From contig NZ_JAUNTJ010000015.1 of NCBI RefSeq assembly GCF_030538755.1, positions 1 through 64,000 on the forward strand: a stretch of 64,000 nucleotides of DNA, in the 5' to 3' direction. Within the stretch, counting starts at the first letter, position 1. Each line of letters starts with the position of its first letter. This DNA comes from Paracoccus sp. (in: a-proteobacteria). GTDB lineage: Bacteria > Pseudomonadota > Alphaproteobacteria > Rhodobacterales > Rhodobacteraceae. A model generated the notes under the pieces. That model was not told the origin of the DNA. It saw only the letters and a list, made by a program, of their open reading frames with translations, and ran no database searches. Made by a program: the position numbers and the translations under genes. Positions 51,185 to 60,096 of the stretch are shown here, piece after piece.

Positions 51185-51754
51185 TCAGCTGCCGGTTGCC
51201 TGCCGCCAGTGGCGGCGGCACAGCGAAACATAGGTCTCGTTGCCGCCGACCTGCACCTGCGCGCCCTGGGTGATTGCCGCGCCATCCGCGCCCCTGCGGA
51301 TCACCATGGTCGCCTTGCGGCCGCAGTGGCAGATGGTGCGCACTTCGCGCAGGTCGTCGGCCAGAGCCAGCAGGGCGGCGCTGCCGGGGAACAACTGGCC
51401 GCGGAAATCCACCCGCAGGCCATAGCACATCACCGGGATGCCCAGATCATCGGCCACCCGCGCCAGTTGCCAGACCTGATCGGCGCTCAGAAATTGCGCC
51501 TCATCCACAAAGATGCAGGCCGGGGCAGGGCGGGCGGCGATCAGGGCGAACAGGTCAGTGTCGGCGGCGAATGTCAGCGCATCGTCGGCAATGCCGATGC
51601 GGCTGGCGATGCGGCCCTGACCGGCGCGGTTGTCCAGCGCGGCGGTCAGCAGCAGCGTGTCCATGCCGCGTTCGCGATAGTTATAGGACGCTTGCAGCAG
51701 CAGCGTGCTTTTGCCCGCGTTCATGGTGGAATAGTGGAAATACAGCTTGGCCAT
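51185..51754 (-). CDS. tdk: Thymidine kinase
   Basis: A 189-residue type II thymidine kinase. Walker A is STMNAGKSTLLLQ near 9-21, Walker B is CIFVDEAQFLS, the lasso region follows, and the zinc-binding residues include ICHCGRKA and SLCRRHW. The enzyme starts thymidine salvage. It lies 40 bases after the rhomboid stop and 53 bases before DUF2270. Confidence 0.95.
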   Translation of the reverse strand: MAKLYFHYSTMNAGKSTLLLQASYNYRERGMDTLLLTAALDNRAGQGRIASRIGIADDALTFAADTDLFALIAARPAPACIFVDEAQFLSADQVWQLARVADDLGIPVMCYGLRVDFRGQLFPGSAALLALADDLREVRTICHCGRKATMVIRRGADGAAITQGAQVQVGGNETYVSLCRRHWRQATGS

Positions 51755-51794
51755 GGCGCGGCCTTAACCGGGCCGCGCGGCGGCGTCCAGCGGC

Positions 51795-52526
51795 TTAGCG
51801 GCGCGGGATCTGCGGCACGCGCGAGCGGTGGCCATAGTCGATCGGGTCGTGCGGCGGATGGCCGTCGGTGCGGCTCCAGAACCGGGAACCGCCCTTGCGC
51901 AGCAGCACCGGCAGCGTCAGCAAGGCCCCCGCCACAAAGCCGCCGCTATGCGCCCAATAGGCCACGCCGCCGCTGTCGCCGGGCGTCGTATAGCCCCCCA
52001 TCAGTTGCAGCGCGAACCACACACCCAGCATGACCCAGGCGGGCAGGGTGAACACCTTGACGATGATGACGATGATCGCCAGCACATCCACCCTGGCGCG
52101 CGGAAACAGCAGCAGATAGCCGCCCATCACCCCGGCAATCGCGCCCGAGGCCCCGACCATCGGGATCGTGCTGCCGGGTTCGGCGCTGATCTGCCCGGCG
52201 GCGGCGGCCAGCCCGCAGATCAGGTAAAAGCCCAGAAACGGCAGATGCCCAAGCTGATCTTCCAGATTGTCGCCAAAAATCCACAGAAACAGCATGTTGC
52301 CCGCAAAGTGCATCAGCCCGGCATGCAGGAACATATGCGTCAGCAGCCCCCACATCATGTCGCCCTGAGTCACCGCCCCGGCATAGAGCGCGCCGTACAC
52401 CCACAGCCCTTCGGCATTCAGACCCCAGGGCATGGTCAGCAGAAACATCACCAGATTGGCAAAGATCAGCCCGATGGTGACATAGGGCGTGCGTTCGGAC
52501 GGGTTGTGATCGCGGATCGGAAACAT
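51795..52526 (-). CDS. Rhomboid family intramembrane serine protease
   Basis: A 243-residue inner-membrane protein with six spans. The active serine is in VGASGAIAGVMG, the catalytic His in WAHSGGFVAGALL, and the structural H-x-x-x-N motif in MHFAGNMLFLWIFG. The extended loop 1 holds the W-R motif region. The short start MFPIRDHNPSERTPYVTIG is typical of Rhodobacteraceae members. Substrates are unknown. It is divergent from gabT. Confidence 0.9.
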   Translation of the reverse strand: MFPIRDHNPSERTPYVTIGLIFANLVMFLLTMPWGLNAEGLWVYGALYAGAVTQGDMMWGLLTHMFLHAGLMHFAGNMLFLWIFGDNLEDQLGHLPFLGFYLICGLAAAAGQISAEPGSTIPMVGASGAIAGVMGGYLLLFPRARVDVLAIIVIIVKVFTLPAWVMLGVWFALQLMGGYTTPGDSGGVAYWAHSGGFVAGALLTLPVLLRKGGSRFWSRTDGHPPHDPIDYGHRSRVPQIPRR

Positions 52527-52628
52527 GCAGGGCCTTTTACCGGGTTGCGTCACACTGGCCGATGGCGCGGCATCTGGCAAGCGGCGCGCGCATTGACTAG
52601 CCTGATGGCAAGGAATCAGGGGATCACC

Positions 52629-53897
52629 ATGACAAGCATGACAGACCGCAAGAACGCCGCCATCGCCCGTGGTGTCGGGATGACGACGCAGATCTATGCC
52701 GAGCGCGCCGAAAACGCTGAAATCTGGGATAAAGAGGGCAACCGCTATATCGACTTTGCCGCCGGGATTGCGGTGGTGAACACCGGCCATCGCCACCCCC
52801 GCGTGATCGAGGCCGTGCACGCGCAACTGGATCGCTTTACCCATACCTGCCATCAGGTCGTGCCCTATGAAAACTATGTCGCGCTGGCGGAACGGCTGAA
52901 CGATCTGGTGCCCGGCGACTGGCCGAAAAAGACCATCTTCGCCACCACCGGCGCCGAGGCAGTGGAAAACGCGGTCAAGATCGCGCGGCATTACAAGGGG
53001 CGCTCGGGCATCGTCAGCTTTGCCGGCGGGTTCCACGGGCGCACCTTCATGGGCATGACGCTGACGGGCAAGGTTCAGCCCTACAAGGCGGGCTTTGGCG
53101 CGATGATGAACGATGTCTGGCACCTGCCTTTCCCCTGCGAACTGCACGGCGTAACGGCAGAGGACGCCATTCACGCGCTGGAAACGCTGTTCAAGGCCGA
53201 TGTGGACCCGTCCCGCGTCGCCGCCATCATCGTCGAGCCGGTGCAGGGCGAGGGTGGTTTCTATGAAGTGCCGCCCGGTTTCATGAAAAAGCTGCGCGAG
53301 ATCTGCGACAGTTATTCGATCCTGCTGATCGCGGACGAGGTGCAGACCGGCTTTGCCCGCACCGGCAAGCTGTTCGCCATGGAGCATCATGGCGTGGCTG
53401 CCGACATCACCACCATGGCCAAGGGTCTGGGTGGCGGCTTGCCCATTTCCGCCGTCACCGGCCGGGCCGAGGTGATGGACAGCCCCAACCCCGGCGGTCT
53501 TGGCGGCACCTATGCGGGGAACCCTCTGGGTGTGGCGGCGGCTCATGCCGTGCTGGACGTGATCGAGGACGAAGGGCTGTGCGAGCGCGCCGTGCGTCTG
53601 GGGCAGCGGCTGAAACAGCGGCTGGCCGGGATGCGCGACGCGGTGCCCGAGATCGTCGATATTCGCGGCCCCGGCTTTATGAACGCGGTCGAGTTCAACC
53701 ACGAGGGCAGCGACAGGCCGCACCCGGAATTTGCCGGGCGTGTGCGTGAAGAGGCGCTGAAGCGTGGTCTGATCCTGCTGACCTGCGGGGTTTACGGCAA
53801 TGTCATCCGCTTTCTGGCGCCGATCACCATTCCTGACGCCGTGTTCGACGAGGCGCTGGATGTTCTGGAACAGTCGATGAAGGCTGCACGGGCCTGA
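52629..53897 (+). CDS. gabT: 4-aminobutyrate aminotransferase
   Basis: A 422-residue PLP aminotransferase of class III that moves the amino group of 4-aminobutyrate to 2-oxoglutarate. Motifs are TTGAEAVENAVKIARHYKGR (cofactor phosphate site), GFHGRTFMGM, VEPVQGEGGF, ADEVQTGFARTG and the PLP-lysine in TTMAKGLGGGLPIS. It starts at 52629 after AGGGGAT, and the longer upstream frame runs antisense to the rhomboid gene. No succinate-semialdehyde dehydrogenase gene lies next to it in this window. Confidence 0.9.
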   Translation: MTSMTDRKNAAIARGVGMTTQIYAERAENAEIWDKEGNRYIDFAAGIAVVNTGHRHPRVIEAVHAQLDRFTHTCHQVVPYENYVALAERLNDLVPGDWPKKTIFATTGAEAVENAVKIARHYKGRSGIVSFAGGFHGRTFMGMTLTGKVQPYKAGFGAMMNDVWHLPFPCELHGVTAEDAIHALETLFKADVDPSRVAAIIVEPVQGEGGFYEVPPGFMKKLREICDSYSILLIADEVQTGFARTGKLFAMEHHGVAADITTMAKGLGGGLPISAVTGRAEVMDSPNPGGLGGTYAGNPLGVAAAHAVLDVIEDEGLCERAVRLGQRLKQRLAGMRDAVPEIVDIRGPGFMNAVEFNHEGSDRPHPEFAGRVREEALKRGLILLTCGVYGNVIRFLAPITIPDAVFDEALDVLEQSMKAARA

Positions 53898-53906
53898 CGC
53901 GCCGGA

Positions 53907-53959
53907 CCGGGGGACTTCGCGTCCCCCGGACCCCCTGCGGGATATTTGCAAACGAAAGA
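53907..53959. repeat. Dispersed palindromic repeat, copy 2
   Basis: CCGGGGGAC-TTCGC-GTCCCCCGG gives a perfect nine-base stem, then ACCCCCTGCGGGATATTTGC and AAACGAAAGA. It ends the gabT transcript and faces the convergent MORN gene. Confidence 0.7.
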
Positions 53960-54003
53960 CGGGCCGGGCGGTTTTCGTGATCTGCGGGCTGTGTCCCCTG
54001 CGA

Positions 54004-55461
54004 TCAGTTGGTGGCCGGGCCGCTGTCGTCGGGGATTTCGCCTTGGGGCGGGGGTGGCATGTCCTCGGGCGTGGGGGTTATCAGGCGGTTGTCGTCCCAT
54101 TCGCCGGATGCGACCTGCCCGGTGGCATAGCGCAGCACGCCCTGACCTTGGCGTTTTCCGGCGACGAAATGGCCGGTGTAGGTGTCGCCGCTGGGATAGG
54201 TGGCGGTGCCTTCGCCGTCGATTTCGCCACCTGACCAGCCGCCTTCGTAGGAAAAGCCGTCGGGGGTGACGACGCGGCCCTGACCGTCGCGCAGCCCTTG
54301 GGCAAAATCGCCGGTGTAGATCGTGCCATCGGGATAGGTGGCCTGCCCCTGACCGTGGCGCAGCCCGTTTTGCCAGGCGCCGTTATAGACATAGCCATCG
54401 GGATAGGTCATCCGGCCTTGCCCATCGTTGCGGGCGTTGCGGAAATGGCCTTCGTAAACCATGCCGTTGGCATAGCGGGCGGTGCCTTGGCCCTCGATCA
54501 CGCCGGCGCGCCATTCGCCCTGATAGGTCGAGCCGTCGGCATAGGTGATCTTGCCGCTGCCATCGGGTTTGTCGGCCAGCATCTGCCCTTCGTAAACCGA
54601 GCCGTCGGGGTAGGTTTCGCGGCCTTGCCCCTCGCGCCGGCCCTCGACCCAATCGCCGGTGTAGGCATAGCCGTCGGCCCCGGAAAAGCTGCCGCGCCCG
54701 TGGTGGCGGTCGGCCTGAAAGCCGCCTTCATAGACATCGCCATTGGCATAGGTGGCGACGCCCTGTCCTTCGCGGCGGCCACCGACCATCTGGCCTTCGT
54801 AACGGTCGCCGGTTGCCTGAGTCAGTTGCCCGGTGCCCGACATCTGCCCGGCCGACCAGACGCCTTCGTAAACCATGCCGTCCTGCATGGTCAGGCGGCC
54901 CATACCGGCGCGTTGCCCGGCGATCATGCCGCCTTCGTATACGGCGCCATCGGGATAGGTGATACGACCGTGTCCCTCTTTGATGCCTGCCTTCCAGTCG
55001 CCGTCGTAACGATAGCCGTCGGGCTGGGTCAGCACGCCCTTGCCCTGATGCAGCCCCCTGACGAAAGTGCCCTGATAGACCGAGCCGTTGGCATAGGTCG
55101 CGGTGCCGGTGCCGGTCATTTCACCGGCCTTCCAGTCGCCCTGATAGCTGCCGCCATCGGCATAGGTGATCTTGCCCTGACCATCGGGCAGACCGGCGGT
55201 GAAATGCCCTTCATAGACGGAACCGTTGGGATAGCGGGCCACGCCCTCGCCCAGAATCTGCCCGTCCACCCAATCGCCGTCATAGCGATAGCCGCTGGGC
55301 AGGCTATAGGTGCCGCGCCCGTGCTGGCGGCCATTGCGGAACGTGCCCTCATAGACGCCGCCATCGTCATACTGCTTGGTCACGACATCCTGCGCGGCCA
55401 GCGTTTGCGGCGCGCCCGCGCCTGCCGCCAGAATGACCATTGCTGCAACTGCCGCTTTCAT
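54004..55461 (-). CDS. Exported MORN-repeat protein with about 18 repeats
   Basis: A 485-residue protein. The signal peptide ends near residue 23 (T-L-A-A). Residues about 31-450 are 18 tandem MORN units of 22-24 residues (pattern YxGxxxxGxxxGxGxxxYxDG) plus one partial unit. The last 30 residues are a Pro/acidic tail. MORN repeats form elongated beta-hairpin arrays that bind proteins or phospholipids in eukaryotes. Exported bacterial forms are scattered and not understood. Both ends are intact. It is divergent from nadE. The long plus-strand frame over the repeats is a shadow. Confidence 0.9.
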   Translation of the reverse strand: MKAAVAAMVILAAGAGAPQTLAAQDVVTKQYDDGGVYEGTFRNGRQHGRGTYSLPSGYRYDGDWVDGQILGEGVARYPNGSVYEGHFTAGLPDGQGKITYADGGSYQGDWKAGEMTGTGTATYANGSVYQGTFVRGLHQGKGVLTQPDGYRYDGDWKAGIKEGHGRITYPDGAVYEGGMIAGQRAGMGRLTMQDGMVYEGVWSAGQMSGTGQLTQATGDRYEGQMVGGRREGQGVATYANGDVYEGGFQADRHHGRGSFSGADGYAYTGDWVEGRREGQGRETYPDGSVYEGQMLADKPDGSGKITYADGSTYQGEWRAGVIEGQGTARYANGMVYEGHFRNARNDGQGRMTYPDGYVYNGAWQNGLRHGQGQATYPDGTIYTGDFAQGLRDGQGRVVTPDGFSYEGGWSGGEIDGEGTATYPSGDTYTGHFVAGKRQGQGVLRYATGQVASGEWDDNRLITPTPEDMPPPPQGEIPDDSGPATN

Positions 55462-55584
55462 CGCCTGCCGTCCCTTTGTCTTTTGGCGAAAGGTTTACCC
55501 CAAGCGCGGCCCCGGCGCAAAGCCCGACTTTCCCTTGCCGCCGGCTTGGCCTATCAAAAACCCGACAAAGCCAAGGGGCCAGCC

Positions 55585-57252
55585 ATGACCGACCGTTTCC
55601 GCCTGAGCATCGCGCAACTGAACGCCACCGTCGGCGACCTGAGCGGCAATGCCGCCAGGGCGCGCGCCGCATGGGCCGCGGCGCGGGATGCGGGGGCCGA
55701 TATGGTGGCGCTGCCGGAAATGTTCATCACCGGCTATCAGACGCAGGATCTGGTGCTGAAGCCCGCCTTTACCCGCGATGCCATGGCCGCGATCGAGGCA
55801 TTGGCGCGCGATGTGGCCGATGGCCCGGCCATGGGCATCGGCGGGCCGTGGGTGGATGGCGACAAGCTGTATAACGCCTGGTTCATCCTGCAAGGTGGCC
55901 GGATCGCCGCGCGGGTGCTGAAGCATCATCTGCCCTACAAACAATTGTTCGACGAGTTGCGGCTGTTCGATTCCGGGCCGATCAGCGGGCCTTATTCGGT
56001 TGGTGATGTGCGCATCGGCTCGCCCATTTGCGAGGATGGCTGGTATGCGGATGTGGCGGAAACTCTGGCCGAAACCGGGGCCGAGATATTGATCGTGCCG
56101 AACGGCAGCCCCTATCACCGCGCCAAGCTGGACCTGCGCATGTCGCATATGCGCGCCCGCGTGGCGGAAACCGGGCTGCCGCTGGTTTATCTGAACCTTG
56201 TCGGCGGGCAGGACGATCAGATCTACGACGGGGCCAGCTTTGTGCTGAACCCCGGCGCTGATGGGGCCGGGGTGGTCGCGCAACTGCCCGCCTTTGCGGA
56301 ATCGCAGGTGACGGTCGATTTCCTGCGCGCTGCCGATGGCTGGCGGGCGCAGCCGGGGCCGGTGGTGCCGCAGCCGGACGAGTGGGAACAGGACTATCAG
56401 GCCATCACGCTGGGGTTGCGGGAATATCTGCACAAATCCGGGTTCCAAAAGGTTCTGCTGGGCATGTCGGGCGGGATTGATTCTGCGCTGGTTGCGACGA
56501 TTGCCGCCGATGCGCTGGGGCCGCAGAACGTGCGCTGCGTGATGCTGCCGTCTGAATATACTTCGCAGACCAGCCTTGACGATGCCTCTGACTGCGCCGC
56601 CCGGCTGGGGGTGCGGCTGGATACCGTGCAGATCGAGGGCGCGCGCGACGCCGTGGCCGGGGCGCTGTCGCATCTGATGGCGGGCACCGACCCCGACCTG
56701 ACCGAGGAAAACATCCAGTCCCGCCTGCGCGGGCTGATGCTGATGGCGATTTCCAACAAATTCGGGGAAATGCTGCTGACCACCGGCAATAAATCCGAGG
56801 TTGCCGTGGGCTATGCCACCATCTATGGCGATATGGCGGGCGGCTATAACCCGATCAAGGATCTGTATAAGACCCGCGTGTTCGAAACCTGCCGCTGGCG
56901 CAACGCCAATCACCGCGACTGGATGATGGGTCCGGCGGGCGAGGTGATCCCGCCGCGGATCATATCCAAACCCCCATCAGCCGAGTTGCGCCCCGACCAG
57001 AAAGATCAGGACAGCCTGCCGCCCTATGAGGTGCTGGACGCGATCCTTGAAGGGCTGGTCGAACGGGATCTGTCGCTGCGGGAACTGGTGGATCAGGGCT
57101 TTGACGCGCAAACGGTGGACAAGGTGCAGCGGCTGCTGTTCGCCAGCGAGTGGAAACGCTATCAGGCGGCACCCGGCCCGCGCATTTCGACCAAGGCCTT
57201 CTGGCTGGATCGCCGCTATCCGCTGGTCAATCGCTGGCGCGATTCGGTGTAG
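55585..57252 (+). CDS. nadE: Glutamine-dependent NAD+ synthetase
   Basis: A 555-residue two-domain enzyme. The N-terminal nitrilase-type glutaminase has the Glu-Lys-Cys triad at E45 (ALPEM), K113 (LKHHLPYK) and C149 (PICED). The C-terminal synthetase has the PP-loop SGGIDS at 295-300 and TTGNKSEVAVGYATIYGDMAGG. It turns deamido-NAD into NAD using ammonia from glutamine. The ATG at 55585 starts the conserved first strand; a 984-codon frame that includes antisense MORN sequence is rejected. Confidence 0.96.
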   Translation: MTDRFRLSIAQLNATVGDLSGNAARARAAWAAARDAGADMVALPEMFITGYQTQDLVLKPAFTRDAMAAIEALARDVADGPAMGIGGPWVDGDKLYNAWFILQGGRIAARVLKHHLPYKQLFDELRLFDSGPISGPYSVGDVRIGSPICEDGWYADVAETLAETGAEILIVPNGSPYHRAKLDLRMSHMRARVAETGLPLVYLNLVGGQDDQIYDGASFVLNPGADGAGVVAQLPAFAESQVTVDFLRAADGWRAQPGPVVPQPDEWEQDYQAITLGLREYLHKSGFQKVLLGMSGGIDSALVATIAADALGPQNVRCVMLPSEYTSQTSLDDASDCAARLGVRLDTVQIEGARDAVAGALSHLMAGTDPDLTEENIQSRLRGLMLMAISNKFGEMLLTTGNKSEVAVGYATIYGDMAGGYNPIKDLYKTRVFETCRWRNANHRDWMMGPAGEVIPPRIISKPPSAELRPDQKDQDSLPPYEVLDAILEGLVERDLSLRELVDQGFDAQTVDKVQRLLFASEWKRYQAAPGPRISTKAFWLDRRYPLVNRWRDSV

Positions 57253-57289
57253 GTTGCGGGGGCTTTCGGGATTATAGCTTGCGCCCAAA

Positions 57290-57341
57290 GGCCGGGGGTT
57301 TCACACCCCCGGACCCCCGTGGGATATTTGGAAACGAAAGA
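57290..57341. repeat. Dispersed palindromic repeat, copy 3
   Basis: The first 41 bases are identical to copy 1 at 22964; it ends GGAAACGAAAGA. The hairpin arms are CCGGGGGT and ACCCCCGG around TTCAC. It lies between nadE and the ABC exporter pair. Confidence 0.75.
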
Positions 57342-57372
57342 CATCGGGGCATTCCCGATGCAGGAGAGCGTG

Positions 57373-58305
57373 ATGCCCCCGATTATCGAGATCGACCGGC
57401 TGTCCAAGCAATATGGCAGCGGCACCAAGGCTTTGGATGACGTGTCGCTGGACATTGCCAAGGGTGAAATTCTGGCTTTGCTGGGGCCGAACGGGGCGGG
57501 CAAGACCACGATGATTTCGATCATCTGCGGGCTGGTGGTGCCGACCGGCGGCACGGTTCGGGTTGACGGGCATGACATCCGCACCGATTGGCGTGCCGCG
57601 CGGCGGCTGATCGGGCTGGTGCCGCAGGAAATCGCGCTGGAGCCGTTCGAGAAGGTGATCTCGACCGTGCGCTATACCCGCGGGCTGTATGGGATGCCGC
57701 CGGACGAGGCGTGGATCGAGCAGGTGCTGCGGTCGTTGGCCTTGTGGGACAAGCGCGATGCGGCGACGCGTGAATTGTCGGGCGGGATGAAGCGGCGGGT
57801 GCTGATTGCCAAGGCTTTGGCGCACCGGCCCAAGGTCTTGTTTCTGGACGAACCCACCGCCGGGGTGGATGTGGCCTTGCGGCGCGAGATGTGGCAGGTG
57901 GTCGGGGATCTGCGCAACAGCGGGGTGACGATTATCCTGACGACTCATTACCTTGAGGAAGCCGAGGAAATGGCCGACCGCATCGGGGTCATCAACAAGG
58001 GCCGTCTGCTGTTGGTGAAACCGACCGCCGAGTTGATGGGCGAGTTCGGCAAGAAGCGGCTGACCATCGAGCTGGACCAGCCGCTGGCGGCGATTCCTGC
58101 GGGGCTGGAGGGGCGCGGGCTGGAGTTGTCAGAGGACGGGCGGTCGCTGGGCTATGATTACGACACGCGGGCCGAGCGCACCGGCATTGCCCGGCTGCTG
58201 GCGGATCTGGCGGCGCATGGGATTGCGGTTCGCGATGTGGCGACCAAGCAATCCAGTCTTGAGGATGTATTCATGGCGCTGGTCGCCGGGGAGGATGCGG
58301 CATGA
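57373..58305 (+). CDS. ABC exporter ATP-binding protein
   Basis: A 310-residue ATPase of the drug/lipid exporter (CcmA/DRA) group. Walker A is LGPNGAGKTT, Q-loop LVPQEIALEP, signature LSGGMKRRVLIAKAL, Walker B VLFLDEPTAGVD and the switch His in LTTHYLEEAEEMADR. The C-terminal 80 residues are typical of this group. The ATG at 57373 is chosen because AGGAGA is five bases before it. It overlaps the permease gene by ATGA. The substrate is unknown. Confidence 0.92.
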   Translation: MPPIIEIDRLSKQYGSGTKALDDVSLDIAKGEILALLGPNGAGKTTMISIICGLVVPTGGTVRVDGHDIRTDWRAARRLIGLVPQEIALEPFEKVISTVRYTRGLYGMPPDEAWIEQVLRSLALWDKRDAATRELSGGMKRRVLIAKALAHRPKVLFLDEPTAGVDVALRREMWQVVGDLRNSGVTIILTTHYLEEAEEMADRIGVINKGRLLLVKPTAELMGEFGKKRLTIELDQPLAAIPAGLEGRGLELSEDGRSLGYDYDTRAERTGIARLLADLAAHGIAVRDVATKQSSLEDVFMALVAGEDAA

Positions 58306-59069
58306 GCATCAACTGGCGGTCCGTCTGGGCCATTTTCTACAAGGAAATGCTGCGGTTTTTCCGCACGATCTGGCAGTCTCTGGCTTCGCCCGTTTTGTCT
58401 ACGACCTTGTATTTCATCGTCTTTGGCGCAGCGATTGGCGGGCGTATCCAGTCGGTCGAGGGGATCGGCTATGGCGCCTTTATCGTGCCGGGGCTGATGA
58501 TGCTGACGGTGTTGCAGCAATCGGTGTCGAATGCCTCGTTCGGGATCTTTTTCCCCAAGTTTTCCGGGACGATCTATGAACTGCTGGTCTCGCCGCTGGG
58601 GTGGGCCGAGGTGGTGATCGGCTTTGTCGGGGCGGCGGCGGCCAAGTCGATCTTGACGGCCTTTGTCATCCTGGTGACCAGCTTTTTCTTTGTCGGCGTG
58701 CATATTGCGCATCCGTTCTGGATGGTCGGATTTCTGGTGCTGACGGCGGCGGCCTTTTCGCTGCTGGGCTTTATCATCGGGCTGTGGGCCAAAAATTTCG
58801 AGCAATTACAGATTGTTCCGATGATGGTCATCACGCCCTTGGTTTTCCTTGGCGGGGCGTTTTATTCGGCATCCATGCTGCCGCCGTTCTGGGAAGGCGT
58901 GGCCAAGCTGAACCCGGTGCTTTACCTGATTTCCGGCTTTCGCTGGGCCTTTTTTGGCTATGCCGATGTGCCGGTGGGGCTGTCGCTGTTGGCGGTGGCG
59001 CTGATGATCGGGGTTTGTCTGGCGATCATCCGGTGGATTTTCCTGACCGGCTGGCGGCTGCGGGAATAA
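58302..59069 (+). CDS. ABC-2 type permease
   Basis: A 255-residue inner-membrane permease with six spans. It starts with a cytoplasmic helix (AIFYKEMLRFFRTIWQSLASPV). Characteristic ABC-2 segments are FIVPGLMMLTVLQQSVSNASFGIFFPKFSGTIYELLVSPL and PLVFLGGAFYSASMLPPFWEGVAKLNPVLYLISGFRWA. It pairs with the ATPase gene it overlaps by four bases. Two copies per complex are expected. Confidence 0.9.
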   Translation: MSINWRSVWAIFYKEMLRFFRTIWQSLASPVLSTTLYFIVFGAAIGGRIQSVEGIGYGAFIVPGLMMLTVLQQSVSNASFGIFFPKFSGTIYELLVSPLGWAEVVIGFVGAAAAKSILTAFVILVTSFFFVGVHIAHPFWMVGFLVLTAAAFSLLGFIIGLWAKNFEQLQIVPMMVITPLVFLGGAFYSASMLPPFWEGVAKLNPVLYLISGFRWAFFGYADVPVGLSLLAVALMIGVCLAIIRWIFLTGWRLRE

Positions 59070-59339
59070 GCGCCCCGAAGGAACCGACCTTGCTTGCGCC
59101 CGGCGTGCCCGCAACGGGCGCGCAACGGCTGCGTGCGTTGCCCGGATGACGGCGGGCAACGGGCGGTGGCTTGTGGCCAGCAATTGCTGAATTTTGCGCG
59201 GCACAAGCTGTGCACAACCCGTGCACAGGCTGTACACAGCTTGTGCACAGGCGGCGGGCGTTGCAGGACGCTGCGGGCAAAGACGGTGCCGGGCAGACTG
59301 GCCCCGGTGGGGCAGGGGATGCCATGTTCGATCAGGGGG
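59070..59339. other. Non-coding region with phased repeat array
   Basis: No gene is supported between the permease stop and the hydrolase relic. Besides the array at 59208-59251 I see a GC-rich 5' part and no promoter that I can defend. Confidence 0.5.
59208..59251 (+). repeat. Four tandem 11-bp GTGCACA-type repeats, helically phased
   Basis: Units start at 59208, 59219, 59230 and 59241, exactly 11 bases apart: CTGTGCACAAC, CCGTGCACAGG, CTGTACACAGC, TTGTGCACAGG. Each has the core YYGTRCACA, itself nearly palindromic. The outer sequences also form an inverted repeat (GCACAAGCTGTGCACA against 59231-59246, 15 of 16). One-turn spacing puts all units on one face of the helix. Confidence 0.8.
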
Positions 59340-59513
59340 ATGATCGCGGTTGCCGATACCAGCCTGTATGTGGCCGAGGCGGGGCGGCGCGATGGGGTGC
59401 CGGTCGTGCTGCTGCTGAACCTGGCCTTTGCCGGGCATACCCTGGCCGAGGATCAGCCGGACGATCTGTTGCCCGCGCTAAGGCAACTGCTGGCCGGGGC
59501 GTGGGCGGCCTAG
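59340..59513 (+). pseudogene. Internally deleted alpha/beta hydrolase relic
   Basis: A 57-codon frame joins the start of an alpha/beta hydrolase (VADTSLYVAEAGRRDGVPVVLL) to a C-terminal end (GHTLAEDQPDDLLPALRQLL). The whole catalytic core, about 200 residues, is missing. The two ends are in one frame, consistent with an internal deletion. The end overlaps the stop of the convergent lipoprotein gene. The reading is by pattern, not by alignment. Confidence 0.5.
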
Positions 59514-59992
59514 CGGCACAGCCGCGTCTGCGGGTCGAGTTTGACATATTCGCGCGCCGAGATGATCTGCATCTTGCGCGAGCTGTTCCAGCCGCCGAAC
59601 CAGCGGTCGCGGATGCCGTTGCGGTAATAGGCCCCCATCATCTGATCGACATAGGGCGGGATGATCGTCGTGCCCTCGATCCGGGGGGCGTGAAAGCCGA
59701 CCCGCGCGCCGGGGCCAAGGCAGGCGTTGGGCAGGGTGATGTAGATCGTGCAGGCCGAACGGCAATAGCCCCGCACCTCGACCCGGCGACCCGATTGCGC
59801 AAGCCGGTTGCGCCGGGCGATGGCCTGCATGACATTGCCGCCCCGGTCGTCGCGGATGACGATCGGCTCGGCATTGGCGCGGACCGGCGTGACGGCGGCA
59901 GGGCGCGCCTGCTGGGCGGGCACGTCAGGGACGCAGGCGACCAGCGACAGGACGGCGACAAGCGGGGCAACAAGGGGCGCGATCAGCTTCAT
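59510..59992 (-). CDS. Lipoprotein with COG3904-like periplasmic domain
   Basis: A 160-residue protein. The N-terminal 20 residues are hydrophobic with a lipobox at LSLVAC (Cys20), so it should be a lipoprotein. The mature part has [43 protein letters not shown]. This segment resembles periplasmic COG3904 proteins, distant relatives of the ClpP fold. Their function is unknown; the S-A-C-T segment stands at the usual active-site place. The rest has an aromatic stretch [19 protein letters not shown]. It is convergent with the hydrolase relic and divergent from rimO. Confidence 0.75.
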   Translation of the reverse strand: MKLIAPLVAPLVAVLSLVACVPDVPAQQARPAAVTPVRANAEPIVIRDDRGGNVMQAIARRNRLAQSGRRVEVRGYCRSACTIYITLPNACLGPGARVGFHAPRIEGTTIIPPYVDQMMGAYYRNGIRDRWFGGWNSSRKMQIISAREYVKLDPQTRLCR

Positions 59993-60096
59993 ACCCGCCT
60001 TTTGCCGTGTTTGCGCGGAAACGAAAAGTCACGATCCGGCGACAGGGCGGCGCGGCGGCTCTTTTCGTGGCGCGGCCCCGGCGGTATATGGCCCCC

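Noticed and set aside
54298..57252. A 984-codon frame that fuses antisense MORN sequence to nadE
   Set aside because: The N-terminal half is the exact antisense of the repeat gene, and nadE has a good start at 55585 with its family N terminus.
59208..59251. A CRISPR array
   Set aside because: Units are 11 bases and directly adjoining, without spacers; no cas genes are present.
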